A stretch of DNA of 64,000 nt from Arsukibacterium tuosuense (GTDB lineage: Bacteria > Pseudomonadota > Gammaproteobacteria > Enterobacterales > Alteromonadaceae): contig NZ_OBEB01000001.1 in NCBI RefSeq assembly GCF_900215315.1, positions 558,001 to 622,000 on the forward strand. The letters are read 5' to 3'. The position numbers and the translations under genes are program-made. Of the stretch, positions 8,961 to 17,211 are shown piece after piece (position 1 is the first letter of the stretch; each line of letters starts with the position of its first letter). The notes beneath the pieces were generated by a model, which saw only the letters and a list, made by a program, of their open reading frames with translations, ran no database searches and was not told where the DNA came from.

Positions 8961-10114
8961 ATTGCTTTCCTTATTGTTTGCCAGAACCCTATATACTCAG
9001 CAATAGCAACGGATCTGGCAGGCCAGGGCTGATTAAAGAATTGATTAAGTTGCTGTAACGATACATTGCACCAGCTTGCTATCAGCTGCTGCTGCTCCGT
9101 TTCGGGCAAACGGGAAAAGCCCGGATAACGCCGCTCAGATAACCACAGTACATCCTGCATCAGTTGCTGTTTTAACCATTGTGCCGGCATCTGCCGCATC
9201 AGAAAGTCTCCACTGGCGTGCAGATGCTGTTCAAACAGATTGTCACGCGTGCTTAGTGGCCGCACCGGGGGGGACAGACGCTGTGCCAGCCGCCAGAACA
9301 GCAGGCCCAGGCTCAGTAACACTAAGATCCATGCCGGCCAGTTCCACAACCACAGGCGCTGAAACCACAGCAGGGTACCAGGGTCTTTCATTACCACCAG
9401 CTGCCTGGCATCAGCCAACAACGTCAGCATAAATAATCCATTGTCAGCTTTATCCAGCAAACTGTTCTGCATAAACAGCAGTTGGCTGGTAAAGGTGACT
9501 TTGCCACTGTCAGACGCAAACTGGCAGGCAACAAAAGCATCCGACGGCTTGTCGTCGTTTTCCTGTACTGTCATAACAGAGCCGGTACAGCGCTCAATGC
9601 GGGAATCAGGCATAACAGCCAGGTCTAACTGACCGCCTTTAAAGTTCGCCGTCGCCTCTACAAAAGTGTTTCTGACCATGATATGCCAGTATTGCTGCAC
9701 GTAAGCTCCGGACACATCAATATCAAGTTCAAACGCTTGGGTCAGGCTGTTGCTGGCAACTTGTCTGCGGTTATCAGCAGACAATTGATACACCAGATGG
9801 CCACCGGCCCGGGTCCATGCCAGTAGCTCATCCGCTAATTCGGGGCTAAAACGCAACAGATTTTCATTGATAACCAGCACAAGATCCGCAGATCGGCCTG
9901 ACGCTAATATTGGCTTCAGCTGTGCAACATCAGACAGCTCAGATAACGAGCGATCGTGTTGCTGTAATAGTAATTCTGAGGCCAGCCATGGCTGACTGAT
10001 TGCCCGGCTACTCAGGCCATTTTCTTCCGTAACCAGTTGCCACTGCCCCCGGCTCAAAGCCCAGATAATAATCAGCAGTATCGCGGCGCTAAACAGCAGT
10101 AGCAGTTTTTTCAT
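8957..10114 (-). CDS. DUF4350 domain membrane protein
   Basis: A 385-residue protein with an N-terminal membrane segment (MKKLLLLFSAAILLIIIWAL), an extracytoplasmic domain, a second segment near residue 260 (PAWILVLLSLGLLFW) and a cytoplasmic C-terminal region. This layout is that of the DUF4350 proteins encoded in MoxR/DUF58 clusters. The biochemical role is unknown. It overlaps its neighbours on both sides by 4 bp. Confidence 0.8.
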   Translation of the reverse strand: MKKLLLLFSAAILLIIIWALSRGQWQLVTEENGLSSRAISQPWLASELLLQQHDRSLSELSDVAQLKPILASGRSADLVLVINENLLRFSPELADELLAWTRAGGHLVYQLSADNRRQVASNSLTQAFELDIDVSGAYVQQYWHIMVRNTFVEATANFKGGQLDLAVMPDSRIERCTGSVMTVQENDDKPSDAFVACQFASDSGKVTFTSQLLFMQNSLLDKADNGLFMLTLLADARQLVVMKDPGTLLWFQRLWLWNWPAWILVLLSLGLLFWRLAQRLSPPVRPLSTRDNLFEQHLHASGDFLMRQMPAQWLKQQLMQDVLWLSERRYPGFSRLPETEQQQLIASWCNVSLQQLNQFFNQPWPARSVAIAEYIGFWQTIRKAI

Positions 10115-11622
10115 ACCGTAGCAGCCTGCTGTTGCCAGCTTTCAAGCTCAGCCAGAATAGCGTCCAGGCTTGCAAGGGATAGCTGTTGATGTCCCCAGGC
10201 AATCACAATCCATGACTCGATCAGCCGGCGGGTTGTCAGACATATCTGCTCCGGTGTGCTTTGGCTGATTGCATGCAGACATTCATGTTCAGTCATAGTG
10301 ACAGACAACCTTACCGGATAGTGCTGCTGGATATGATGCAGGGCAAACCGGAGCAGACATGCCAGCATTAAACGGGCGTTAGCTTGCTGATGGTAGTACC
10401 TGGCCTGAGCCAGTAAATCATCCCGGTTTATCTCAGCAGGTAAATCGGCAAACATTAGCGGAATAGTCGGCTCAACAGGCTGGACCTTAGCCATAAATGG
10501 CCGAAACAGCCGTTCATAGTTCAGATAAAGCCAATACAGTAATCCCAGTGTGACCGCAATAATACATAACCAGCCAAGAACCCCCAGCCCCTCACCAATA
10601 AATGCTAAAAAAGCCAGCCAGTCACCATCGCCGGGCTCAGTTTCCTCTGTCTCGTCCTGAACCCAACTGCTGGTATAATTTATCAGCTCTTGCTCCTGAT
10701 AAATCTGCTCAATCTGCTGCCGGATCTGCTCTTTGCATTCCGGTTGATAAAGTGCCGGTGCGACAGTGTCCGAGGCATCTTGGCCGGCAGTTGCCACGGG
10801 ACTGGTGTCCGGATTGGTACTGGCACTCAATGGTTGCGGCATCACACCTAAAGTAAAACACAGCAGCAGAGCAACAGTGGTTGTCGCCGCTTTTAAACGG
10901 AGGGCTATTTTGCGAAACTTTAACTCAAGGTCCCACGCCTCTAGGGCGATTCGGCGATTAATGTAAGTAAGAAAACCACCCAACACAAACAGCGGTGCGA
11001 CCAGACTGTAAGATAGCAGGGTCAGCACCAGCATAATGTAACCGCCGCTGTTGCTTTCCAGTAGTTGAATACTGCTAATCCAGCCAGGTACCGCGCCAGC
11101 AGGTAAAAAACTATATACCAGTAGCGACATAACCAGCGCCAGCAAAAACTCGAGATGTAAACAAAAAACCAGCCAGTAGCCCTGGCGGTCATTATATAGT
11201 CGTTTTAACGTTTTGGTTCTGTTGCTGCGGGCGTCGCCCTGTTGCTGCTCGAGTAACAACACCGGCGCTAAAAAAGCCCGGCGCCAGGCTAACCGATACC
11301 AGGTAATACTCAGCAGCATCTGCCACCAGCCTCCAACCCGCAATGCGCCAAGACATGAGCGAATTGCGGGCTGTTCTGAAAACACAGCACGGCTGACATA
11401 GTGCAGCAACGGCCGTTCTAACAACGGCTTGCAAAGCCAAACCACTGCTGCCGCCAGCATAGGATCGGCGAGTAACGTCACCAGCAAAGTCAGCGGTAAC
11501 GCCAGCAGTAACCATAACAACGACAGTGGCAGCCACATTAGCCGGTAACAACGGACCGCAAGATCAAATACCTGCCAGGGCGAACGGACTTGCGGCTCAA
11601 CAATTAACTGCTTAACGTCCAA
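10111..11622 (-). CDS. DUF4129-type multi-spanning membrane protein
   Basis: A protein of about 503 residues. The N-terminal half has several hydrophobic segments (for example LPLSLLWLLLALPLTLLVTL). A further membrane segment lies near WLCIIAVTLGLLYWLYL. The C-terminal cytoplasmic part ARYYHQQANARLMLACLLRF and later TMTEHECLHAISQ fits DUF4129. The start is uncertain. A TTG at 11622 sits 7 bases after GGGGGA and overlaps the upstream stop by 11 bp, which suits the coupling seen throughout this set. An ATG at 11673 would overlap by 62 bp. The function is unknown. Confidence 0.75.
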   Translation of the reverse strand: MDVKQLIVEPQVRSPWQVFDLAVRCYRLMWLPLSLLWLLLALPLTLLVTLLADPMLAAAVVWLCKPLLERPLLHYVSRAVFSEQPAIRSCLGALRVGGWWQMLLSITWYRLAWRRAFLAPVLLLEQQQGDARSNRTKTLKRLYNDRQGYWLVFCLHLEFLLALVMSLLVYSFLPAGAVPGWISSIQLLESNSGGYIMLVLTLLSYSLVAPLFVLGGFLTYINRRIALEAWDLELKFRKIALRLKAATTTVALLLCFTLGVMPQPLSASTNPDTSPVATAGQDASDTVAPALYQPECKEQIRQQIEQIYQEQELINYTSSWVQDETEETEPGDGDWLAFLAFIGEGLGVLGWLCIIAVTLGLLYWLYLNYERLFRPFMAKVQPVEPTIPLMFADLPAEINRDDLLAQARYYHQQANARLMLACLLRFALHHIQQHYPVRLSVTMTEHECLHAISQSTPEQICLTTRRLIESWIVIAWGHQQLSLASLDAILAELESWQQQAATV

Positions 11623-12559
11623 GCACTGTCCCCCGGTACAACCAGTAAAATACCGCAGCCCAGCCGATTGCACCTACGATATACTTCACGTCAGCCGCCA
11701 GCTGCCGGGGCGACCAGAACGCTTCGATACCGGCCGCCAGCACCAGCATCACAAATGCCACGGCCACAATAGGCATAACCTGATGGGCAACCAGTTTTAA
11801 TGCGGTAAGCCGATCATAAATGCCAGGGACCAGTAAACTAAAACCCAAACGACAACCTGCAGCACCACTTAACACTATTGCCGTTAACTCAACCGAACCA
11901 TGACCAATAACAAATGAAAAGAACGTTTCATTAAACCCCATATTGATCATATGACCGGCAACGGCTCCCAGATAAAGCCCGTTGTAAACAATATAAAATA
12001 ACGCACCAATACAGAAAAACAGGCCACCGGCAAAGGTTTGAAACGCTATACCGATATTGTTGTAAATATAAAAGCCAAACATCAATACATCAGACTGAGC
12101 ATTACGACCAGAGCCTGCCTCCCGGCTTGCCGGGTCATACATCTCACTGAATTTTTCAATATCCGCTGCCGACATAAAATAATTGATGTTATCAGCAGAA
12201 CTGCAGACAAACAGTGCGGCTGCCAGCCCCAAGCCGTAAAACAAAATTAAATTCAGCCAAATCCATTTTCGGAACTGATAGCAAGCCTGCAATGCCCTGA
12301 CACCGATTAACTGACGTAAAGCAAGCCAAACCGGTTGATTATTCTGATATAAGTGCTGCTGGCCCAGCGCAACTAATTGGTTTAAACGGGCAACTAAGAC
12401 AGGGCTATATTGCCGGCTACGGGCAAGACTCAGATCGCTGCATAACTGCCGGTATGCGGCCGGAAATAACTCAGGGTTGGCAAAACTGCCTGCGCTTAGC
12501 TCTTGTTCCAGCTGAAGCCAGAGTGTCTCACGCTGTCTGACGAACTGAGACTGCTTCAT
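11612..12559 (-). CDS. SpoIIM-like (DUF95) integral membrane protein
   Basis: A 315-residue protein with a soluble N-terminal third and about five membrane segments. GLYLGAVAGHMINMGF and VIGHGSVELTAIVLSGAAG match the conserved core of the stage II sporulation protein M/DUF95 family. Outside sporulating bacteria this family is found beside RDD, MoxR and DUF58 genes, as here, possibly as a channel or permease component. The ATG overlaps the RDD gene stop by 4 bp. Confidence 0.85.
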   Translation of the reverse strand: MKQSQFVRQRETLWLQLEQELSAGSFANPELFPAAYRQLCSDLSLARSRQYSPVLVARLNQLVALGQQHLYQNNQPVWLALRQLIGVRALQACYQFRKWIWLNLILFYGLGLAAALFVCSSADNINYFMSAADIEKFSEMYDPASREAGSGRNAQSDVLMFGFYIYNNIGIAFQTFAGGLFFCIGALFYIVYNGLYLGAVAGHMINMGFNETFFSFVIGHGSVELTAIVLSGAAGCRLGFSLLVPGIYDRLTALKLVAHQVMPIVAVAFVMLVLAAGIEAFWSPRQLAADVKYIVGAIGWAAVFYWLYRGTVLGR

Positions 12560-13251
12560 ACTTTCTCACCGGCGTAATAGGCACCTAATGCACATAAATA
12601 AGCGACAGGATCATCAGTTTCAATATCAAGGGCATTGATTACAAGCTCAGCTAATTCCTGTTGCCGCTGCACTGACAAGCTGCCGTGGCGTAACCAGAAA
12701 TCTAAAATAACTGCCTGTTCAGAGGTCGCAAGAGGCTGTGGTGCCTGAGTTAATGCCTGGCCGCTGGTTTTGGGTAGGGATTGAATTTGCTGCTTATATA
12801 CCACCATGGTGCCACCTGCCCAGTCGCCCAACCGTTTAAAGTTCTGGCTCAAGATCATTGATAGCAGCCCCAGAGCGTAACCAATGGGAAACATATCAAC
12901 TGGACGCAACAGATTGCGAAGCAAAATAGCGGTAAAGCCGGCAGGCAAACCATTGTCTGCCACCACCTTAAGATTCATCCGGCGCTTACCGGGAGAAGCA
13001 CCGCTGCGATATTCAAAGAAAATGTAATAACACCAGTTAAGAATAAACAATGTTACCAGCAGGATGCCTTCACCCGCCTGGCCAATCTGGCTTAACACCA
13101 GGGCAGCGGCAATAAAAATTAATGCCCGAAAGATAAAATCGATAAAAAAAGCCGCAGTTCTTACTGCAATACCAGCAGGTACCAAAGTAAGGCTGACACC
13201 TTCCGGCAATTCAACACCGATTTTATTGTCAATAATTGCAGTTGAATTCAA
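12556..13251 (-). CDS. RDD family membrane protein
   Basis: A 231-residue protein, first gene of the six-gene MoxR/DUF58 block. The RDD domain occupies about residues 25-160: AGIAVRTAAFFIDFIFRALI, the FEYRSGASPGKRRMNLKVV segment and RLGDWAGGTMVVYK. The C-terminal 70 residues are soluble. The frame begins at TTG (13249-13251) with no strong Shine-Dalgarno sequence, so the true start is uncertain. Upstream bases are AT-rich and likely hold the operon promoter. Function in envelope processes is inference from the neighbours. Confidence 0.82.
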   Translation of the reverse strand: MNSTAIIDNKIGVELPEGVSLTLVPAGIAVRTAAFFIDFIFRALIFIAAALVLSQIGQAGEGILLVTLFILNWCYYIFFEYRSGASPGKRRMNLKVVADNGLPAGFTAILLRNLLRPVDMFPIGYALGLLSMILSQNFKRLGDWAGGTMVVYKQQIQSLPKTSGQALTQAPQPLATSEQAVILDFWLRHGSLSVQRQQELAELVINALDIETDDPVAYLCALGAYYAGEKV

Positions 13252-13339
13252 AAAAATATCTTACTAAATAAAAAAACGCTGACATCTTGGCGAATGCGAA
13301 TTAAATTAGCAAGAAAAAGCGTCATTATTTACATTAATT

Positions 13340-14221
13340 TCAGCGCTTTAACCTGGCCAGCAAACTGGAAGTATCCCAACGGCTGCCGCCCATTTGCTGT
13401 ACTTCGCTGTAAAACTGGTCAACTAATGCGGTAAGCGGCAAATGACTGCCGTTTTTACGGGCTTCATTTAAGGCGATGCCTAAATCTTTACGCATCCAGT
13501 CAACGGCAAAGCCAAAGTCGTATTTGCCATCGAGCATGGTCAGCGAGCGGTTTTGCATTTGCCAGGACGAAGCAGCACCTTGTGAGATCACCTCCACTAC
13601 TGCCGCGCCGTCTAAGCCGGCATTCTGGGCAAAATTAAGTGCCTCTGCCAGGCCCTGCACTACCCCGGCAATACAAATCTGGTTAACCATTTTCGCTAAT
13701 TGACCAGAGCCAGCCGGCCCCAGGAGCTTAGCGCAGCGGGCATAACTCATGATGGCCGCTTCAGCTTTGTCAAAAGCCGCAGGCTCGCCACCCAGCATTA
13801 CCGTTAATACGCCATTTTCAGCGCCGGCCTGGCCACCTGATACCGGCGCATCTAAAAAACCAACTTGTTTAGCGCTACAGGCTTTACTGAGCTCGCGGGC
13901 TAATTCCGCAGAGGCTGTGGTATGGTCGGTCAGCACGCTGCCTGGTTGCATGGTAGCAAGCACGCCATCGTCACCGTAAGTTACTGAGCGCACATCATCA
14001 TCATTGCCGACACATACAAACACCAGGCTGGCATCCGAAGCTGCTTGTGCCGGGGTGGCTGCATGACTACCACCATATTGTTTGACCCAGGCAGCTGCTT
14101 TACTGGCGGTACGGTTGTAAACCGTAACCTGGTAACCTTTTTGCTGTAAATAGCCCGCCATCGGGTAACCCATTACACCTAAACCAATAAATGCGACTTT
14201 ACCTTTGCTTTCAATTGACAT
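13340..14221 (-). CDS. NAD(P)-dependent 3-hydroxyisobutyrate dehydrogenase-family oxidoreductase
   Basis: A 293-residue beta-hydroxyacid dehydrogenase. The Rossmann motif is GLGVMGYPMAGYL (about residues 13-25), with NRTAS at the end of strand 2 suggesting NADP preference. The substrate-binding signature DAPVSGGQAGAENGVL (about 123-138) and the catalytic lysine in GSGQLAKMVNQ are present. The substrate could be 3-hydroxyisobutyrate, tartronate semialdehyde or succinic semialdehyde. No neighbouring valine or glyoxylate genes settle the choice. It is transcribed alone, divergently from the glutathione peroxidase gene. Confidence 0.85.
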   Translation of the reverse strand: MSIESKGKVAFIGLGVMGYPMAGYLQQKGYQVTVYNRTASKAAAWVKQYGGSHAATPAQAASDASLVFVCVGNDDDVRSVTYGDDGVLATMQPGSVLTDHTTASAELARELSKACSAKQVGFLDAPVSGGQAGAENGVLTVMLGGEPAAFDKAEAAIMSYARCAKLLGPAGSGQLAKMVNQICIAGVVQGLAEALNFAQNAGLDGAAVVEVISQGAASSWQMQNRSLTMLDGKYDFGFAVDWMRKDLGIALNEARKNGSHLPLTALVDQFYSEVQQMGGSRWDTSSLLARLKR

Positions 14222-14355
14222 AAAAATGACTTATTGCTGTGGAATGATAGGCTGTTAGCTTACAAACTTAGTCAGATAAAAGAAAGCAGCTTAGTGACAA
14301 CAAGCCGTACTAAAGAGCTGAACTCTCTGAACGTAATATTTAATCGGGAAGCAGA

Positions 14356-14835
14356 ATGACCAATATTCATCAATTCAAAGTCAAAAATGGCCAGGGCCAG
14401 GAAGTCGACCTGGCATCGTACCGTGGCAAAGTCGTGCTTATCGTTAACACCGCCAGCCAATGTGGCTTCACCCCGCAGTATCAGCAGCTGGAAGAGTTGT
14501 ATCAGCAATTTAAAGATCGCGGTTTTGTGATCCTGGCCTTCCCCTGCAACCAGTTTGGCAGCCAGGAGCCGGGCGACAATAACGACATTCAGCAGTTTTG
14601 TCAGCTAAACTATGGTTTAAGCTTTCCGGTAATGGCCAAAATTAACGTCAATGGCTTAAAAGCCTCACCATTGTTTGAGCATTTAAAAGACAGCGCCCGC
14701 GGCTTACTTAAAACCCGGGCCATTAAATGGAACTTTACCAAGTTTCTGATCAACAAGCAGGGCGAAGTGGTTAAACGCTACGCTCCCCGTACTAAACCCG
14801 GCAGCATAGCTCAGGCTATAGAAGAACTGCTGTAA
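14356..14835 (+). CDS. Glutathione peroxidase-family thiol peroxidase
   Basis: A 159-residue enzyme of the GPx/BtuE family. The peroxidatic cysteine lies in NTASQCGFTPQY (about residue 36), the conserved Gln region is FPCNQFGSQEPG (about 65-76), and the family Trp/Asn occurs in KWNFTKFLI. The codon is Cys, not Sec, as usual in bacteria; such enzymes often use thioredoxin. The start follows GGGAAG. It probably reduces hydrogen or lipid peroxides in the cytoplasm. Confidence 0.93.
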   Translation: MTNIHQFKVKNGQGQEVDLASYRGKVVLIVNTASQCGFTPQYQQLEELYQQFKDRGFVILAFPCNQFGSQEPGDNNDIQQFCQLNYGLSFPVMAKINVNGLKASPLFEHLKDSARGLLKTRAIKWNFTKFLINKQGEVVKRYAPRTKPGSIAQAIEELL

Positions 14836-14920
14836 CTTTGATCTGGCGCTAATTATGATAACTTCAGCTGATCTACACTTATCCGAAAATAACGGGTCGC
14901 AAGCAAGTGTGGGGTTACCA

Positions 14921-15901
14921 ATGAAAGTTGCCGTGTTCAGTGCCAAAAAATATGATCAGGATGGCTTTACGCAGTGGGCCGATCCCAGCCTGCAATTCAG
15001 CTATTTTGACAGCCGCTTAAATGCGCTGAATGTCAAACTGGCCCAGGGTTGCCACGCTATCTGTGCTTTTGTAAATGATGATTTATCAGCTGACGTATTA
15101 CAGCAGATGTCGGCTATGGGCATTGAAATGGTAGCGCTGCGTTGCGCTGGTTTTAACAATGTTGACCTGGATACCGCCAAAGCCCTGGGCATCCGGATTG
15201 CCCGGGTCCCTGCTTACTCGCCGGAAGCGGTAGCAGAGCACACTGTGGCAATGATGCTGACCCTCAACCGCAAACTGCATAAAGCCTTTAACAGGGTGCG
15301 GGATGACAACTTCGCTATCGACGGTTTACTCGGTTTTAATATGCATGGCAAAACTGTCGGCTTAATTGGTACCGGCCGGATAGGGTTGGCCACCGCCCGT
15401 ATTTTAAAAGGCTTTGGCTGCAAGCTGCTTTGTTATGATGTCGAACCAACGGATGAGCTGGCAGACAGTTATGTCAGCCTGAATGAGCTGTATGCCCAAA
15501 GCGATATTATCAGCCTGCACTGTCCGCTGAACCCGGCAACCAAACACCTGATTAATTCCGATTCACTGGCAAAAATGCGTGATGGCGTAATGCTGATCAA
15601 TACCAGCCGCGGCGGCCTGGTGAATACCAAAACCGTCATTCAAGGTTTAAAAAGCCGGAAAATTGGTTATCTGGGGCTGGATGTGTACGAACAGGAAGCA
15701 GATATCTTTTTTGAGAATTTATCTGAACAGGTAATAGATGATGATGTGTTTAAACGGCTGCTGACTTTTCCGAATGTACTGATCACCAGCCATCAGGCAT
15801 TTTTCACTAAAGAGGCGCTGGCCCAGATTAGCACTATTACCAGTGAGAATTTAATGGCATTTGCCGGCGGTAACGCCACCGGCAATGAATTAGTGAAATA
15901 G
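14921..15901 (+). CDS. ldhA: D-lactate dehydrogenase (NAD+-dependent, fermentative type)
   Basis: A 326-residue D-2-hydroxyacid dehydrogenase. The start at 14921 gives MKVAVFSAKKYDQDGF, the standard N-terminus, 6 bases after GGGG. A frame back to 14855 adds unlikely residues. The nucleotide-binding loop is GLIGTGRIGLATARIL. The catalytic Arg, Glu and His lie in TSRGGLVNT, LDVYEQEAD and SHQAFFTKEAL. It interconverts pyruvate and D-lactate. It starts 85 bp after the peroxidase stop and could share its transcript. Confidence 0.92.
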   Translation: MKVAVFSAKKYDQDGFTQWADPSLQFSYFDSRLNALNVKLAQGCHAICAFVNDDLSADVLQQMSAMGIEMVALRCAGFNNVDLDTAKALGIRIARVPAYSPEAVAEHTVAMMLTLNRKLHKAFNRVRDDNFAIDGLLGFNMHGKTVGLIGTGRIGLATARILKGFGCKLLCYDVEPTDELADSYVSLNELYAQSDIISLHCPLNPATKHLINSDSLAKMRDGVMLINTSRGGLVNTKTVIQGLKSRKIGYLGLDVYEQEADIFFENLSEQVIDDDVFKRLLTFPNVLITSHQAFFTKEALAQISTITSENLMAFAGGNATGNELVK

Positions 15902-15934
15902 CGACTTAATTGATGAGATAAGTAAAAGTGTCGC

Positions 15935-16327
15935 TCAGGCGTCGTCGCTCATTTCATCAATTAAAGTTTCAGACAGCTCATCCGGCATAACGACCACGCC
16001 CGGGCCGTCCGCATCAGGTAACACCGCAATTGCCAGGTCGTCGCCAATTAAGCCTGAGGTCCATTTATCCAGCCAGGTTTTAACGTCAATCGCTTTTGCA
16101 GTGCAATGCTGCCACTCGCCTTCTATCCATTGTTCGGCCAGTTCGGCATGAGGCCATACCGGAATACAACGTTCCTCTTCGGCGCTTACCAATACAAAGC
16201 CTTCTTCGTCAGTTAATATCCAGATCTCTTCTAAATCGGCTACCGCCTGAATAAAGTAGTCATAACGCTGCTCGGCATCCAGTGCCACAATCCGGCTGAG
16301 TTCTTCAGTTGATAATTGGTATTCCAT
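15935..16327 (-). CDS. DUF2750 domain protein
   Basis: A 130-residue acidic cytoplasmic protein. Segments RYDYFIQAVADLEEIWILTD, VPVWPHAELAEQW-like (here IPVWPHAELAEQWIEGEW) and KWTSGLIGDDLAIAVLP match DUF2750, a family common in gammaproteobacteria with no known function. The start ATG follows AGGAC. It is convergent with ldhA and monocistronic. Confidence 0.85.
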   Translation of the reverse strand: MEYQLSTEELSRIVALDAEQRYDYFIQAVADLEEIWILTDEEGFVLVSAEEERCIPVWPHAELAEQWIEGEWQHCTAKAIDVKTWLDKWTSGLIGDDLAIAVLPDADGPGVVVMPDELSETLIDEMSDDA

Positions 16328-16480
16328 AATAATGTCCTGTCAGTAAATTATTGGCTAATGATGACGGATCTGGCCTTATAAAGCCAATAAAAATAAGCGC
16401 TGTATCGGCAGTTTAATGAATTGCTATAATCCCTGCCAGGCCGCACAATGATTTGGAATCACTCATAAAAGGACCAGCTC

Positions 16481-16624
16481 ATGACGCTCCACATCGACCT
16501 TATTCCAGTACTCTCCATCATTGCCGGTATTCTGATACTGATCAAACCTAAGTTACTTAACTATGTTGTGGCTATTTATCTGATCGCCGTAGGGGTAATT
16601 CAGATTTTTGGCTTGCAATTTTAA
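16481..16624 (+). CDS. DUF3096 small membrane protein
   Basis: A 47-residue protein, MTLHIDLIPVLSIIAGILIL to GVIQIFGLQF, with two hydrophobic segments separated by KPKLLNYVV. This is the pattern of the DUF3096 family of tiny inner-membrane proteins. AAAAGGA lies 6 bases before the ATG. A 7-bp GC stem (16632-16651) follows but lacks a T-tract. The function is unknown. Confidence 0.8.
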   Translation: MTLHIDLIPVLSIIAGILILIKPKLLNYVVAIYLIAVGVIQIFGLQF

Positions 16625-16697
16625 GCGGCAAGCCCGGCGTAATTGCCGGGCCATCAGTGGTTTTAAGGACAAAAGGATTTTAGCGATTAAAACAGCC

Positions 16698-17126
16698 TTA
16701 AAACATCTTGCTGGCTAAATATAACAACACCGCATAGCGGGCGCCCTTGCCCAGTGTCACCAGCAGTAAAAACAGACCAAAACGAACCCGCAGGGTGCCG
16801 GCTACCAGGGTTAGCGGATCGCCGACTATCGGCAACCAGGCCAGTAACAGGCTCCAGCTGCCGTAGCGTTGAAAATGCAATTCAGCTTTGGCTAACTGCT
16901 CAGGGCTTACCGGAAACCAGCGTTTATGCTGAAAGCGTAATAACTCTTTTCCCAGATACCAGTTCAGACATGAGCCCAGCGTATTGCCGCTGGTGGCAGC
17001 CAGCCACAGCCCCAGGGGGGCATAACCTTGCTGCGCTAAGGCTAGCAATAGTACCTCAGAGGAGGCCGGTAATAAGGTTGCGGCAATAAAGCCGGTGGTA
17101 AAAAGTGAAAAATAGCCGAAAAGCAT
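16698..17126 (-). CDS. yqaA: YqaA-type DedA/VTT family membrane protein
   Basis: A 142-residue integral membrane protein. AATLLPASSEVLLLALAQQG and the GNTLGSCLNWYLGKEL segment match YqaA, a short relative of DedA (SNARE-associated/VTT) proteins. LAWLPIVGDPLTLVAGTLRV holds the conserved proline/glycine re-entrant region. DedA-like proteins are linked to lipid flipping and membrane homeostasis; the role of YqaA is not established. It lies downstream of dnaE2 on the same strand but is separated from it by 85 bp. Confidence 0.85.
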   Translation of the reverse strand: MLFGYFSLFTTGFIAATLLPASSEVLLLALAQQGYAPLGLWLAATSGNTLGSCLNWYLGKELLRFQHKRWFPVSPEQLAKAELHFQRYGSWSLLLAWLPIVGDPLTLVAGTLRVRFGLFLLLVTLGKGARYAVLLYLASKMF

Positions 17127-17211
17127 GGTAAGGCTTTAACTCATCTTAAAAAACACAGGCACTGTAGCAGATTATCTTGCTGAGTTAATAATGGGGTTGC
17201 TAAAAAAGCAG

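Noticed and set aside
16632-16651. Terminator after the DUF3096 gene
   Set aside because: The stem GCCCGGC/GCCGGGC is perfect, but there is no T-tract on either strand, so intrinsic termination is not supported.
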